Assembly: GCA_963590855.1 (NCBI GenBank)
Contig: CAVAQT010000016.1
Location: 1 to 54,649 of the forward strand
Length of the DNA stretch: 54,649 nt
Direction of reading: 5' to 3'
Origin: Ruminococcus_C sp963590855
GTDB taxonomy: Bacteria; Bacillota; Clostridia; Oscillospirales; Ruminococcaceae
Shown here: in pieces, positions 40,647 through 49,116 of the stretch
Layout of the letters: the number at the start of each line of letters is the position of its first letter
Position numbering within the stretch: position 1 is the first letter of the stretch
Notes under the pieces: generated by a model
What the model saw: only the letters and a program-made list of their open reading frames with translations
Told to the model about the DNA's origin: nothing
Databases searched by the model: none
Made by a program: the position numbers and the translations under genes

Positions 40647-41945
40647 ATGAGGTGGAATCGCTTTTTGACGCCGGGGCGCATGATCGCTGCCGGATTTGCA
40701 TTTCTGATCTTGATGGGGACTGGTTTGCTGATGCTGCCCATCGCACATCAGCCGGGACAAGAATTGTCATTGATTGATGCGCTGTTTACTGCGACCAGCG
40801 GCGTCTGTATTACTGGTCTTTCTTCCATTCAATGTAATGCGGTGCTGTCCGGCTTTGGACAGGCGGTGCTGCTGATCCTGATCCAGATCGGCGGTATGGG
40901 AATCACAACACTGGGCGTTGGCATTATTTTGCTGACGGGAAAAAAGATCGGCATCCGGGAACGGACGCTTATCAAGGAATCTCTGAATCAGCCGAGTTTC
41001 CAGGGGATCCTGCGGTTGTTGAAGGTAATGCTGCTGGTGACCTTTGGCATTGAGGGCATCGGCGCAGTGCTTTCTTTCCCCATATTCCTACAGGATTATC
41101 CTGTGGGAAAAGCCATATGGCTCAGCATATTCCATGCCATTTCCGCATTCAACAATGCCGGATTTGATCTGATCGGCGGCAGCAGCCTGGCGCTCTATCG
41201 CGACCATGTGCCCATGCTGCTGCTCACTTCCGGCTTGACCATCTGCGGCGGACTGGGATTTGTGGTGATGCTGAATATGGCACAGAAGCGGCGCTTTCGC
41301 CGGTTTTCTCTGCATACCAAAGTTGTGCTGACCATGACGGTGTTTTTGCTGGCGGCAGGAACGCTTTTGCTTCATGCGACTCAGGACGGCCTGACGTGGG
41401 TACAGGCGTTTTTCTATAGCGCAGTGACACGGACATCCGGCTTTACCATCTATAATCTGGGGGATTTTTCCAATGCCTCTTTGCTGTGCATGGCACTGTT
41501 GATGTTTGTAGGCGCTGCGCCGGGATCTACCGGCGGCGGCATCAAGGTGACAACGCTGTTTGTGTGTATCTGGTCTGCTATCGCCTATACCCGAAACCAG
41601 CATCCAACGGTGTTTCGGCGGCGGTTTTCTCAGGAGGTGCGGGATAAGGCGCTGATGATCTTTTTGATGGGATTGTCTGTGGTGCTGACAGCAACATTTT
41701 TGCTCTGCGTGCTGGAACCGGATGCATCATTTATCCAGGTTCTGATGGAAACCACCTCGGCGTTTGCGACAGTGGGGCTTTCCTGCGGATTGACTGCGGG
41801 CTTGTCTGGGCTGAGTAAGCTGGTTCTGATACTGACCATGTACATCGGACGGCTTGGCCCGCTGACGGTTGCAACACTCTGGATGGTGCAGGGCAGAAAG
41901 AACAGCGAGATTTTACGACCGGAAGAAACGATTTCTGTGGGATAA
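40647..41945 (+). CDS. ktrB: KtrB-type potassium uptake channel subunit
   Basis: Membrane subunit of a Ktr/Trk potassium uptake system. At 432 aa it has the TrkH/KtrB fold of four M1-P-M2 repeats; selectivity-filter segments are visible as ATSGVCITGLSS, AFNNAGFDLIGG, TRTSGFTIYNLG and AFATVGLSCGLT, each with the expected glycine. Between the third and fourth repeats is VGAAPGSTGGGIKVTT, the characteristic gating-region stretch. TGAGGAG precedes the ATG. The regulatory subunit gene follows 10 bases later, so the two make one operon. Confidence 0.95.
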   Translation: MRWNRFLTPGRMIAAGFAFLILMGTGLLMLPIAHQPGQELSLIDALFTATSGVCITGLSSIQCNAVLSGFGQAVLLILIQIGGMGITTLGVGIILLTGKKIGIRERTLIKESLNQPSFQGILRLLKVMLLVTFGIEGIGAVLSFPIFLQDYPVGKAIWLSIFHAISAFNNAGFDLIGGSSLALYRDHVPMLLLTSGLTICGGLGFVVMLNMAQKRRFRRFSLHTKVVLTMTVFLLAAGTLLLHATQDGLTWVQAFFYSAVTRTSGFTIYNLGDFSNASLLCMALLMFVGAAPGSTGGGIKVTTLFVCIWSAIAYTRNQHPTVFRRRFSQEVRDKALMIFLMGLSVVLTATFLLCVLEPDASFIQVLMETTSAFATVGLSCGLTAGLSGLSKLVLILTMYIGRLGPLTVATLWMVQGRKNSEILRPEETISVG

Positions 41946-41955
41946 GGAGTACATC

Positions 41956-42642
41956 ATGAGAAATTCTTCTAAAAAAGAAAAATTATATGCGGTGATCGGT
42001 CTGGGAAGGTTTGGCTTTTCTCTGGCGAAACGGCTGGCAGAAGCCGGAAAAGATCTGATCGTCATCGACCGGGAAGAGACCGTCATTAACGATGCAGTGA
42101 CATTTACTGACAATGCCTATGTCATGACAGATCTGTCCAAGGAAAATCTTCGGAATGTGGGAATCCAGAACTGTGATACTGTAATTGTGGGAATCGGCAG
42201 TGACTTTGCGGTCAGCGTGCTGACGACCATGATCGTCTTACAGATGCAGGTGCCCCATGTGATCGCCAAGGCGCTGACCGAGGAACAGGGCAGCGTCCTG
42301 GACAAGCTGGGTGCAGAGGTGGTCTATCCAGAACGGGAAATGGGCATTCGCCTGGCAAATCGTCTGCTTGCTCCCCGTGTGATGGAGTACATTGCGCTGA
42401 ACGATGATATCAGTATTTCCGAGATCGCGATTCCGGAGACATTTCAGGGAATGACCGTGCAGGAGATGAATCTCCGGCAGCGGTATGGCTTGAATATCAT
42501 TGCAGTAAAGCGCGGCGAAGCGGTAACGGTGGACATCCGTCCGCAGACAGTGCTGAAAGCGCCGGATATTGTGGCTGTGGTTGGCAGACATGACCAGGTG
42601 AATCGCTTTGAAAACGATCTGCAAAGCAAAAGAAAATTTTGA
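41956..42642 (+). CDS. ktrA: KtrA-type potassium uptake regulatory subunit
   Basis: Cytoplasmic RCK ring protein that gates KtrB in response to nucleotides. The N-terminal RCK/Rossmann domain shows YAVIGLGRFGFSLAKRLAEAG with the GxGxxG nucleotide loop and VIDREE at the ribose-binding acidic residue. The C-terminal TrkA_C domain (from about 140: ISISEIAIPETFQGMTVQEMNL) is present; in homologues it binds cyclic di-AMP, which turns the system off. At 228 aa it is normal. AAGGAG lies 6 bases before the ATG. Confidence 0.95.
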   Translation: MRNSSKKEKLYAVIGLGRFGFSLAKRLAEAGKDLIVIDREETVINDAVTFTDNAYVMTDLSKENLRNVGIQNCDTVIVGIGSDFAVSVLTTMIVLQMQVPHVIAKALTEEQGSVLDKLGAEVVYPEREMGIRLANRLLAPRVMEYIALNDDISISEIAIPETFQGMTVQEMNLRQRYGLNIIAVKRGEAVTVDIRPQTVLKAPDIVAVVGRHDQVNRFENDLQSKRKF

Positions 42643-42660
42643 GAAAGGGCGTGCGTATCA

Positions 42661-42810
42661 GTGAAATCATCGGACAAGCTGAACCCGAAAGATCTGCATC
42701 GAAAAACAGAGGCAGAATTGCGGCAGTTCCAAAAGAACGGCAGCCTCTCGAATCGTGACCGCGAGCGTGTGGAAAAACGGCTTCGGGAAAAAGACCGCGG
42801 AAATGATTAG
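42661..42810 (+). CDS. Small basic protein (49 aa) behind ktrA
   Basis: A 49-codon frame with GTG start, 18 bases after the ktrA stop; AAAGGG lies about 11 bases before it. The product is highly charged and helical: KSSDKLNPKDLHRKTEAEL at the start, NRDRERVEKRLREKDRGND at the end, with no cysteine or hydrophobic segment. It is not recognised. The regular Lys/Arg/Glu pattern and the operon position suggest it is a real gene, but no conservation could be checked. Confidence 0.5.
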   Translation: MKSSDKLNPKDLHRKTEAELRQFQKNGSLSNRDRERVEKRLREKDRGND

Positions 42811-42862
42811 GACATGGTGCAAAATGCGCCTGACAACTTTGCATGATAAACAGTTTGAAATA

Positions 42863-42914
42863 AAAAAGGGCTGCTGCCGGCGGAGAAATGTACTCTCGCT
42901 GGCAGCAGCCCTTT
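42863..42914. terminator. Terminator between ktr genes and the solute-binding protein
   Basis: AAAGGGCTGCTGCC pairs perfectly with GGCAGCAGCCCTTT. The long T-run is on the minus strand, serving the convergent solute-binding protein gene best. Confidence 0.85.
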
Positions 42915-43028
42915 GCCGTAGTCCGGCAGCATCTATCTGAAAGCAGGCCCTGCTGGTATTCTTATTGTATGCAGCAGAAACCAAAAGGGAACAAGGAAAT
43001 GATTTCCACAAGATGTGCTGCGCGGTAT

Positions 43029-44702
43029 TTATTCAAAATGTTTGGCATCCCGGAAATTCAACGCACCGGAAAACGGGTCATAACCGATATCCTGGTTGCT
43101 GCTTTTGGTGATGCAGTATTGATTTTTGTAAAAGACCGGAAGGAACAAATGCTCACCCAGGATGCTCTGCTCCAGCTGTGCGCATTTCTGTTGCAGTTCT
43201 TCTTTTGAGCCGCATTGGTGCAGTGCCTGAATCGAAGCATCCGTCGTGCCGTTGGCGTAGTGGAACTGGTTGGTGTGGGAATCAAACTGCTCCAGAACGC
43301 CGGCAGGGCTGTCATAAGAAGCCGTTATGCCATAAACTGCAACGGTATAGTTTTTGCTGTCCAGACGCTTCCAATAGTCGGATTCGGATACTTCTTCAAT
43401 ACCGATGTAGAAGCCGAATACCTCCTGCCAGGTCTGGATGATGTCGTGGAGATGGTCACAGTCCATTAGACTGGAGCAGACCAGGATCTTCGCAGAGTCC
43501 AGGGATTCTTTCCCCAGTTCCTGCATGCCCTCCTGAAACAGCGCTTTTGCTGCGTCGGCATCATAGGCTGTCTGCGCATCCGGATAAGTGTCACGATAGC
43601 TGCTGCCGTCCCAGTGGATTCCCGGCGGAATGAGACCATATGCCGGAATCAGATCGTCGCCGGAGTCTTTTCCGATGTTTGCGCGGTCGATGCCCATCGA
43701 AAGCGCCTGGCGAATCTTGCTGTTGGAAAATGCGGTGTCATCCGGGTTGAAGATCAGCCCAAGCGTTGTGGCGCGGCTGGCAGTGATATTCCAGTTGTCA
43801 CTCTCCATATACTGCGGCTGATACACAGAGCTAATCATTAGATCGGAAGTGCCGTCCGCAAAGTCTGCCGCTGCTGCATCACTGCTCTTTCGGATCTGAA
43901 AGGTCAGATTCGTGGGATATACGCTGCGTGCTTTTGCGTTTGTGGTATTGCGGCGCATGAAGATCTGGTTTTGGTTGCCATAGGGGTCATAGAACCAGAG
44001 CCGCAGATAAAAAGCGCCGCAGGAAGCAACGGATTCCTGATCTAAGCCATAGCGTCCCTTTGTCTGCTGGAAAAAGGCTTCGTTGCACGGCATGGCGGCA
44101 GTAGATGCCAGGTTGGTGAGAAATTCCGCATCCGGACGGGACAGGGAAAATTGCAGTTCAGTGTCGCTGACGGCGCGGACGCCGATCTCAGAGGGATCCA
44201 TCTGACCGCTTCGGACAGCATCTGCATTTTGCAGGCAGGAAAACAGATCAGTATAGGGGGACTGTGTCTGTGGATCGAAGATCCGTTGGAACGCATAGAC
44301 ATAGTCTGATGCCGTCACCTGCCAGGTCTCACCGTCATCGACCACATCATCCTGATTGGCATCATAAAACCAGAAGCGGTCGTTTTTCAGGAGAAAGGTA
44401 TAGGTCAGACCGTCCGGGGAAGTGGTGCAGCTTTCCGCTGCCGCAAGCTGCGGACTGCCGCTGCTGTCCAGTTCCACCAGACCTTCGTAGAGGTTTTCGA
44501 TAATGGTTTTTGAAGCAGCGTCTGTGGCAGACTGCGGATCCAGACTCTTGGGATTTGCCGCGAGACTCGCCGTAAATAAATAGCCGTCGCCGTCGCTCTC
44601 CTGTTTCTCCAGAAAGGGAATGGAGCAGCCGGTGCAGAACTGTATGGAGCAGACAGCAGCCAGAAAAACGGCGAAGCGGCGGATTGATTTCCAAGTTGGC
44701 AT
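43029..44702 (-). CDS. Family 5 solute-binding lipoprotein (oligopeptide type)
   Basis: Substrate-binding protein of an ABC importer, OppA/DppA family. The signal sequence ends in IQFCTGCSIPF, a lipobox with Cys26. Family markers are NPKSLDPQSATDAASKTIIENLYEGL, the TFLLKNDRFW strand and ASDYVYAFQRIFDP, plus FSNSKIRQALSMGIDR in the second lobe. At 557 aa it is full length. No permease or ATPase genes are adjacent, so it must share a transporter encoded elsewhere or act as a sensor. The ligand cannot be told from sequence; peptides are typical. Confidence 0.93.
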   Translation of the reverse strand: MPTWKSIRRFAVFLAAVCSIQFCTGCSIPFLEKQESDGDGYLFTASLAANPKSLDPQSATDAASKTIIENLYEGLVELDSSGSPQLAAAESCTTSPDGLTYTFLLKNDRFWFYDANQDDVVDDGETWQVTASDYVYAFQRIFDPQTQSPYTDLFSCLQNADAVRSGQMDPSEIGVRAVSDTELQFSLSRPDAEFLTNLASTAAMPCNEAFFQQTKGRYGLDQESVASCGAFYLRLWFYDPYGNQNQIFMRRNTTNAKARSVYPTNLTFQIRKSSDAAAADFADGTSDLMISSVYQPQYMESDNWNITASRATTLGLIFNPDDTAFSNSKIRQALSMGIDRANIGKDSGDDLIPAYGLIPPGIHWDGSSYRDTYPDAQTAYDADAAKALFQEGMQELGKESLDSAKILVCSSLMDCDHLHDIIQTWQEVFGFYIGIEEVSESDYWKRLDSKNYTVAVYGITASYDSPAGVLEQFDSHTNQFHYANGTTDASIQALHQCGSKEELQQKCAQLEQSILGEHLFLPVFYKNQYCITKSSNQDIGYDPFSGALNFRDAKHFE

Positions 44703-44764
44703 AAATAGGGCATCCTTTCCTTCAAACGGCAGGAGAGAACCTGCCGTACAATATTGCTCTCTCT

Positions 44765-44793
44765 ATTATAGCATGGTGCAACAGGTTGTGCAA
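44765..44793 (-). promoter_or_regulatory. Promoter for the solute-binding protein
   Basis: TTGCAC (44788-44793) and TATAAT (44765-44770) on the minus strand with a 17-base spacer. Confidence 0.75.
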
Positions 44794-44826
44794 GATGCAA
44801 TCGCAGAAAATGTCGAATTTTTTGAC

Positions 44827-44855
44827 TTGACAAATATTCAAAAATCTGATACACT
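44827..44855 (+). promoter_or_regulatory. Promoter for the HD-domain gene
   Basis: TTGACA (44827-44832) and TACACT (44850-44855) with a 17-base spacer. It diverges from the solute-binding protein promoter. Confidence 0.75.
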
Positions 44856-44877
44856 AAAATAGAAGAGGGCTGTATGG

Positions 44878-45447
44878 ATGCAGCCTGCGGTTTTGTGTTC
44901 GATCACAGAAAGGACGGTGCCGCGCGTGCTTCACGCAACAGGCTCAAAGAAAGAACTCACCCGACTGGCTTATTATGAGCTGGTCGCCGACATCTTAGAA
45001 CACGCAGACATCCAGGCGCTGAAACAATTTCGCCATCATCACTATACGACGCGCTTTCAGCATAGCCTGAATGTGTCGTACTACAACTATCTGCTCTGTC
45101 GCTTTTTCCGCTGGGATGCGGTTTCTGCGGCGCGTGCAGGACTGCTGCATGATCTCTATTTTTATGAGACGGCGGCATATGAACGGACGGATTCTCCGGA
45201 TCTCAAATCCCACAGTGCACACCATCCGGAGGTGGCGGTGCAGAATGCCGCGGTGCGGTTTCATCTGAATCCGCGGGAGCGGGATATGATCGCAAAGCAC
45301 ATGTGGCCGGTGACCCGGCAGATGCCGCATTACAAAGAAAGCTATGCGATCACTTTTGTGGATAAATATGCGGCAATCCTGGAATTTTTCGGTTTGGGCA
45401 TCCAGCAGATGCTGTCCCATGTGCGCCGGAAACATTCGGTGGTTTAA
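44878..45447 (+). CDS. HD-domain phosphohydrolase-like protein
   Basis: A 189-aa protein with a metal-binding HD domain: FQHSLNVSYYNYLL supplies the first His, AGLLHDLYFYE the HD pair, and later HHPEVAVQNA and FVDKYAAILEF the remaining ligands. HD proteins of this size hydrolyse nucleotides or phosphate monoesters; the substrate is unknown. Two starts are possible: ATG 44878 with GAGGG 8 bases upstream, close to the predicted transcript start, or GTG 44926 (VLHATGSKKE) with AAAGGA. The domain itself is complete in either case. Confidence 0.85.
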   Translation: MQPAVLCSITERTVPRVLHATGSKKELTRLAYYELVADILEHADIQALKQFRHHHYTTRFQHSLNVSYYNYLLCRFFRWDAVSAARAGLLHDLYFYETAAYERTDSPDLKSHSAHHPEVAVQNAAVRFHLNPRERDMIAKHMWPVTRQMPHYKESYAITFVDKYAAILEFFGLGIQQMLSHVRRKHSVV

Positions 45448-45454
45448 ACACAAA

Positions 45455-45540
45455 ACGGGAGCTTGCTGTGCGCAGGCTGAGAGGAGACGCAGACGTCTCG
45501 ACCGCACCTGATTTGGATAATGCCAACGAAGGGAACGAAA
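45455..45540 (+). promoter_or_regulatory. TPP riboswitch (THI element)
   Basis: The thiamin pyrophosphate aptamer is recognised by the conserved core pieces GGCTGAGA (about 45475-45482), ACCTGAT, GGATAATGCCAACG and AGGGAA in order. It is followed by a terminator and the thiE-thiD-thiC genes, so high TPP should stop transcription of thiamin biosynthesis. Confidence 0.95.
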
Positions 45541-45557
45541 TACACGACGACCTGTGG

Positions 45558-45590
45558 AAAAGCGTACCTTTATGGTGCGCTTTTTGCTTT
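45558..45590 (+). terminator. Riboswitch-controlled terminator
   Basis: AAAGCGTACC (45559-45568 approximately) pairs with GGTGCGCTTT through ten pairs including one G-T, followed by TTTTGCTTTT. It stands between the TPP aptamer and the thiE ribosome binding site. Confidence 0.85.
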
Positions 45591-45624
45591 TATCGGAATA
45601 CGTTTTGCAGGAAAGGGAGGTTTT

Positions 45625-46266
45625 ATGCAGACCAATCATTCTATATATCAGCTGTATGCAGTGACTGCACCGGCTGCGGATTTGACGAAGCAGGTGCAGC
45701 AGGCGATTGCCGGCGGCATTACCATGCTTCAAATTCGGGAGAAAAACTGTACCACAAAGCGGTTGATCGAACTGGCATACCCGATTCTGAATCTGTGCCG
45801 GGATGCCGGGATCCCCTGCATCATTGACGATGATGTTGAGGCGGCGAAGATCCTTGGCGCAGACGGCGTCCATGTGGGACAGCGGGATATGAAGGTGCAG
45901 CAGGCGCGGGAGATTTTGGGCGACCGCGCGATCATCGGCACCAGTGCACACAATGTAGCAGAAGCAGCGGCGGCAGAAAAAGCCGGCGCAGACTATCTGG
46001 GCTGCGGTGCGGTATTCGGCACGAAAACCAAGCACGATGCGACCTATTTGCCGCACGATGTGCTCTGTGATATCCGGAAGGCAGTGTCCATTCCGGTGGT
46101 GGCGATCGGCGGCATCAATGCGCAAAATATCCCGAAGCTGTATGATACCGGCGTTGACGGCGTGGCAGTGGTTTCTGCTGTGTTCGGGCAGCCGGATGTG
46201 GCACAGGCGGCACAGGAACTGCGCGAACTGACAGTGCCCTTTCAGAAAAAGGAGCAGCACATATGA
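45625..46266 (+). CDS. thiE: Thiamine-phosphate synthase
   Basis: Joins hydroxymethylpyrimidine diphosphate with thiazole phosphate to give thiamin phosphate. The TIM-barrel motifs are LYAVTAP, ITMLQIREKNCTTKRLIELA, IIDDDVEAAKILGADGVHVGQRD (in pieces), GTSAHNVAEA, DYLGCGAVFGTKTK and VVAIGGINAQNIPKL. The usual IDN of the pyrophosphate site is IDD here. At 213 aa it is full length. GGGAGG precedes the ATG at 45625. Its stop overlaps the thiD start (ATGA), indicating translational coupling. Confidence 0.96.
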   Translation: MQTNHSIYQLYAVTAPAADLTKQVQQAIAGGITMLQIREKNCTTKRLIELAYPILNLCRDAGIPCIIDDDVEAAKILGADGVHVGQRDMKVQQAREILGDRAIIGTSAHNVAEAAAAEKAGADYLGCGAVFGTKTKHDATYLPHDVLCDIRKAVSIPVVAIGGINAQNIPKLYDTGVDGVAVVSAVFGQPDVAQAAQELRELTVPFQKKEQHI

Positions 46267-47066
46267 CCATTGCTCCGGTTCTGACCATTGCCGGAAGCGA
46301 CAGCAGCGGCGGCGCCGGCATTCAGGCAGATCTGAAAACGATGACGATGCTTGGCTGCTTCGGGATGAGTGCAGTTACCGCCCTGACAGCGCAGAATACC
46401 TGTGGTGTACAGGAGATCCATCCTGTTCCGGCAGCATTTTTGAAGCAGCAGATCACATCGGTTTGTGAGGATATTCCGCCGCTTGCTGTAAAAATCGGCA
46501 TGGTGTATGATGTTCCGCAGATCATGGCGATCGCGGATATGATTCATCACTTTGGGCTGCCGCATGTGGTAGTCGATCCGGTCATGGTTGCCACCAGCGG
46601 AGATGCGCTGATGAAACAACAGGCGCAGGAGACGCTGACACATCAGCTTTTCCCTTTGGCAGAAGTGATAACGCCAAATTTGCCGGAAGCGGAGCAGCTC
46701 ACCGGGATGAAGATCACTGCACCGTCGGAAATGGAGCAGGCGGCCATGCAGCTGGCGGAAACGTATCATATCGCTGTGCTGCTGAAAGGCGGTCATAGCG
46801 TAGGCAGCTGCAATGATCTGCTGTGTACGGAAGAGTCGCGGCTCTGGTTCAGCGGTGAACGCATCCGGACGAACAATACCCACGGTACGGGCTGCACGCT
46901 GTCCTCGGCCATCGCTTCGTTTTTGGCACAGGGAATGCCGCTGGAGGAAAGTGTCCGTTCGGCAAAGACGTATATCACACAGGCAATCGCAGCCGGGCTG
47001 TCCCTGGGACACGGAAACGGCCCGATCGCGCATAACTATCGTATTTTACCAACAGAAAGGAAATAG
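46263..47066 (+). CDS. thiD: Hydroxymethylpyrimidine/phosphomethylpyrimidine kinase
   Basis: Phosphorylates HMP and HMP-P on the pyrimidine branch. Ribokinase-fold motifs are VLTIAGSDSSGGAGIQADLKT at the N-terminus (split at position 20 of that run), VTALTAQNT, KIGMV, VVDPVMVATSGD, TPNLPEAEQLTG, VLLKGGHS and the anion hole NNTHGTGCTLSSAIAS. At 267 aa it is normal. It starts within the last codons of thiE and is followed 6 bases later by thiC. Confidence 0.96.
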   Translation: MTIAPVLTIAGSDSSGGAGIQADLKTMTMLGCFGMSAVTALTAQNTCGVQEIHPVPAAFLKQQITSVCEDIPPLAVKIGMVYDVPQIMAIADMIHHFGLPHVVVDPVMVATSGDALMKQQAQETLTHQLFPLAEVITPNLPEAEQLTGMKITAPSEMEQAAMQLAETYHIAVLLKGGHSVGSCNDLLCTEESRLWFSGERIRTNNTHGTGCTLSSAIASFLAQGMPLEESVRSAKTYITQAIAAGLSLGHGNGPIAHNYRILPTERK

Positions 47067-47072
47067 AAATAT

Positions 47073-48389
47073 ATGGCGAATTATGCAACACAGATGGATG
47101 CAGCAAAACAGGGCATCCTGACGCCGGAAATGGAGACCGTTGCCAAAGAAGAGCATCTCGCACCGGAACTGATCCGGGAGCGCGTGGCAAAGGGTACGAT
47201 CTGCATTCCGGCAAACATCAACCATAAGAGCCTGCATCCTTATGGCATCGGTGAGGGACTTCGCACAAAAATGAACGTAAACCTGGGCATTTCCGGGGAC
47301 TGCCATGACTATACCGCGGAGTTTGAAAAGGTGAAGCTTGCGATTCAGTTCCAGTGCGAAGCCATTATGGATCTGTCTAACTACGGCAAGACCCATACCT
47401 TCCGGAAGCAGCTGATCGAGATGTCTCCGGCGATGATCGGTACTGTTCCTATGTACGATGCCATCGGTTATCTGGAAAAAGATCTGGCTGACATCAAAGC
47501 AACAGACTTCCTGAAAGTGCTGGAGGCGCATGCCAAAGAGGGTGTGGATTTCCAGACCATTCATGCCGGCATCAACCGCCGTGCAGTAGAGGCGCTGAAG
47601 CGCCAGAAGCGTACCACCAACATTGTTTCCCGCGGCGGTTCGCTGCTGTTCGCCTGGATGGAGATGACCGGGAACGAAAACCCGTTCTATGAGTATTACG
47701 ATGATGTTCTGGATATCCTCAGAAAGTATGATGTGACCATCAGTCTGGGTGATGCACTGCGGCCGGGATGCAATGCGGACAGCACCGATGCCGGACAGAT
47801 CAGCGAACTGGTGGAGCTGGGCGCACTGACAAAGCGTGCCTGGGAGCATGATGTACAGGTGATGGTAGAAGGGCCGGGGCATATGACCATGGACGAGATC
47901 GCAGCCAACATGAAACTGCAAAAACGGCTGTGCTATGGCGCACCGTTTTATGTGCTCGGGCCGCTGGTCACAGACGTTGCGCCGGGATATGACCACATTA
48001 CCGCAGCCATCGGCGGTGCTATCGCAGCCATGAGCGGTGCGGACTTCCTGTGCTATGTCACACCGGCAGAACATCTGCGCCTGCCGGATCTTCAGGATGT
48101 ACGGGACGGCATTGTGGCATCCAAGATCGCTGCCCATGCCGCAGACCTGGCGCGTGGCATTCCGGGTGCAAGAGACTGGGACAACGCCATGAGCAAGGCG
48201 CGCTGCGCCATTGATTGGGAGGGCATGTTTGCCCAGGCGATCGACCCGGAAAAGGCACGGAACTATTTCGAGAGCCGTCCGCCCCAAGACCGCCACACCT
48301 GTTCGATGTGCGGCAAAATGTGTGCAATGCGCACCTCCAATAAGATTCTGAACGGTGAGTCGGTTTCTCTGACTCCGGACGAAAAGTAA
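47073..48389 (+). CDS. thiC: Phosphomethylpyrimidine synthase ThiC
   Basis: A non-canonical radical SAM enzyme that rearranges aminoimidazole ribotide into HMP-P. At 438 aa it is the shorter form common in Clostridia. Visible motifs: CIPANINHKSLHPYGIG, RTKMNVNLGIS, HAGINRRAV, VSRGGSLLFAWM, EGPGHMTMDEI, GPLVTDVAPGYDHITAAIGG and the C-terminal Fe-S cysteines CSMCGKMCAM. ThiC-like BzaF proteins that make benzimidazole look similar, but the TPP riboswitch and neighbouring thiE/thiD support thiamin synthesis. No thiazole genes (thiG, thiH, thiS, thiM) lie in the window. Confidence 0.95.
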   Translation: MANYATQMDAAKQGILTPEMETVAKEEHLAPELIRERVAKGTICIPANINHKSLHPYGIGEGLRTKMNVNLGISGDCHDYTAEFEKVKLAIQFQCEAIMDLSNYGKTHTFRKQLIEMSPAMIGTVPMYDAIGYLEKDLADIKATDFLKVLEAHAKEGVDFQTIHAGINRRAVEALKRQKRTTNIVSRGGSLLFAWMEMTGNENPFYEYYDDVLDILRKYDVTISLGDALRPGCNADSTDAGQISELVELGALTKRAWEHDVQVMVEGPGHMTMDEIAANMKLQKRLCYGAPFYVLGPLVTDVAPGYDHITAAIGGAIAAMSGADFLCYVTPAEHLRLPDLQDVRDGIVASKIAAHAADLARGIPGARDWDNAMSKARCAIDWEGMFAQAIDPEKARNYFESRPPQDRHTCSMCGKMCAMRTSNKILNGESVSLTPDEK

Positions 48390-48422
48390 GGGCATTCCTG
48401 TACAGAGAATTGTACGCTACAT

Positions 48423-48477
48423 AACAGAAAAGGCAGCACCGGTTTTCTCAGGGAATGCGGGTGCTGCCTTTTCTGTT
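48423..48477 (+). terminator. Terminator after thiC
   Basis: AACAGAAAAGGCAGCACC pairs with GGTGCTGCCTTTTCTGTT, a stem of about 18 bp with a 19-base loop, 33 bases after the thiC stop. Confidence 0.85.
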
Positions 48478-48562
48478 GAAAGATGTAGCTCGTCCATGTA
48501 TATCTTGAGCGGATACGGAGAAAATAATGGAGCTATCCTGCGGAATCTTTTCTAAAAAATAC

Positions 48563-48591
48563 TTGACAAGTCTAATCAGATAGTATATAAT
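48563..48591 (+). promoter_or_regulatory. Promoter for the Fur-family gene
   Basis: Perfect TTGACA (48563-48568), 17 bases, TATAAT (48586-48591). The next 30 bases (about 48586-48615) form an imperfect AT-rich dyad around TAATATTA and ACTATTA, a plausible Fur/PerR-type operator for autoregulation. Confidence 0.75.
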
Positions 48592-48674
48592 ATTAATTAA
48601 GAACTAATACTATTAGCTGTATGGCGGAACAACGCAGATGCAGCACTGGTTATGACTTCAAAGGATGATTTTTT

Positions 48675-49100
48675 ATGAAAAATCGCAACACATTACAGCG
48701 GCGGCTGGTGCTGGAGACCGTTCGGCGGATGCACAATCACCCCACTGCGGATGAGATCTTTCGGGAGATCTCTGCGGAAAATTCGCTGATCAGCAAGGCG
48801 ACGGTGTACCGCAATCTAAAGATCCTGTCGGAACAGGGCGAGATTTTGCATATTCCCATTCCGGATGGGGCAGACTGCTTCGACTTTAACACCAAGCCCC
48901 ACTATCATCTGGAGTGTCGCAGCTGCGGCAGGGTATTCGATGTTAATATGCCGTATCAGGCGGATCTGTGCGGAAAAATTGTGGGCGGTGAGGATTTTTT
49001 GATCGAGTCGCACCATATCGTTTTTACGGGACTGTGTCCTGCCTGCCGAAAGGCGGAGGAACAGCGCGCACAGTTCACCAGCCAGAATCAGGCGAAATAA
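48675..49100 (+). CDS. Fur/PerR family regulator
   Basis: A metal-dependent repressor of 141 aa. It has the winged helix with NHPTADEIFREISAENSLIS and KATVYRNLKILSEQG, the Fur-family DNA-recognition stretch, then the metal-binding dimerisation domain with HYHLECRSCG and a C-terminal CPACRK pair that together make the structural zinc site. Given the rubrerythrin gene 16 bases downstream, PerR-like peroxide sensing is more likely than iron control. Its promoter carries a dyad that may be the operator. Confidence 0.93.
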   Translation: MKNRNTLQRRLVLETVRRMHNHPTADEIFREISAENSLISKATVYRNLKILSEQGEILHIPIPDGADCFDFNTKPHYHLECRSCGRVFDVNMPYQADLCGKIVGGEDFLIESHHIVFTGLCPACRKAEEQRAQFTSQNQAK

Positions 49101-49116
49101 GAAGGAGGAAACAAAT

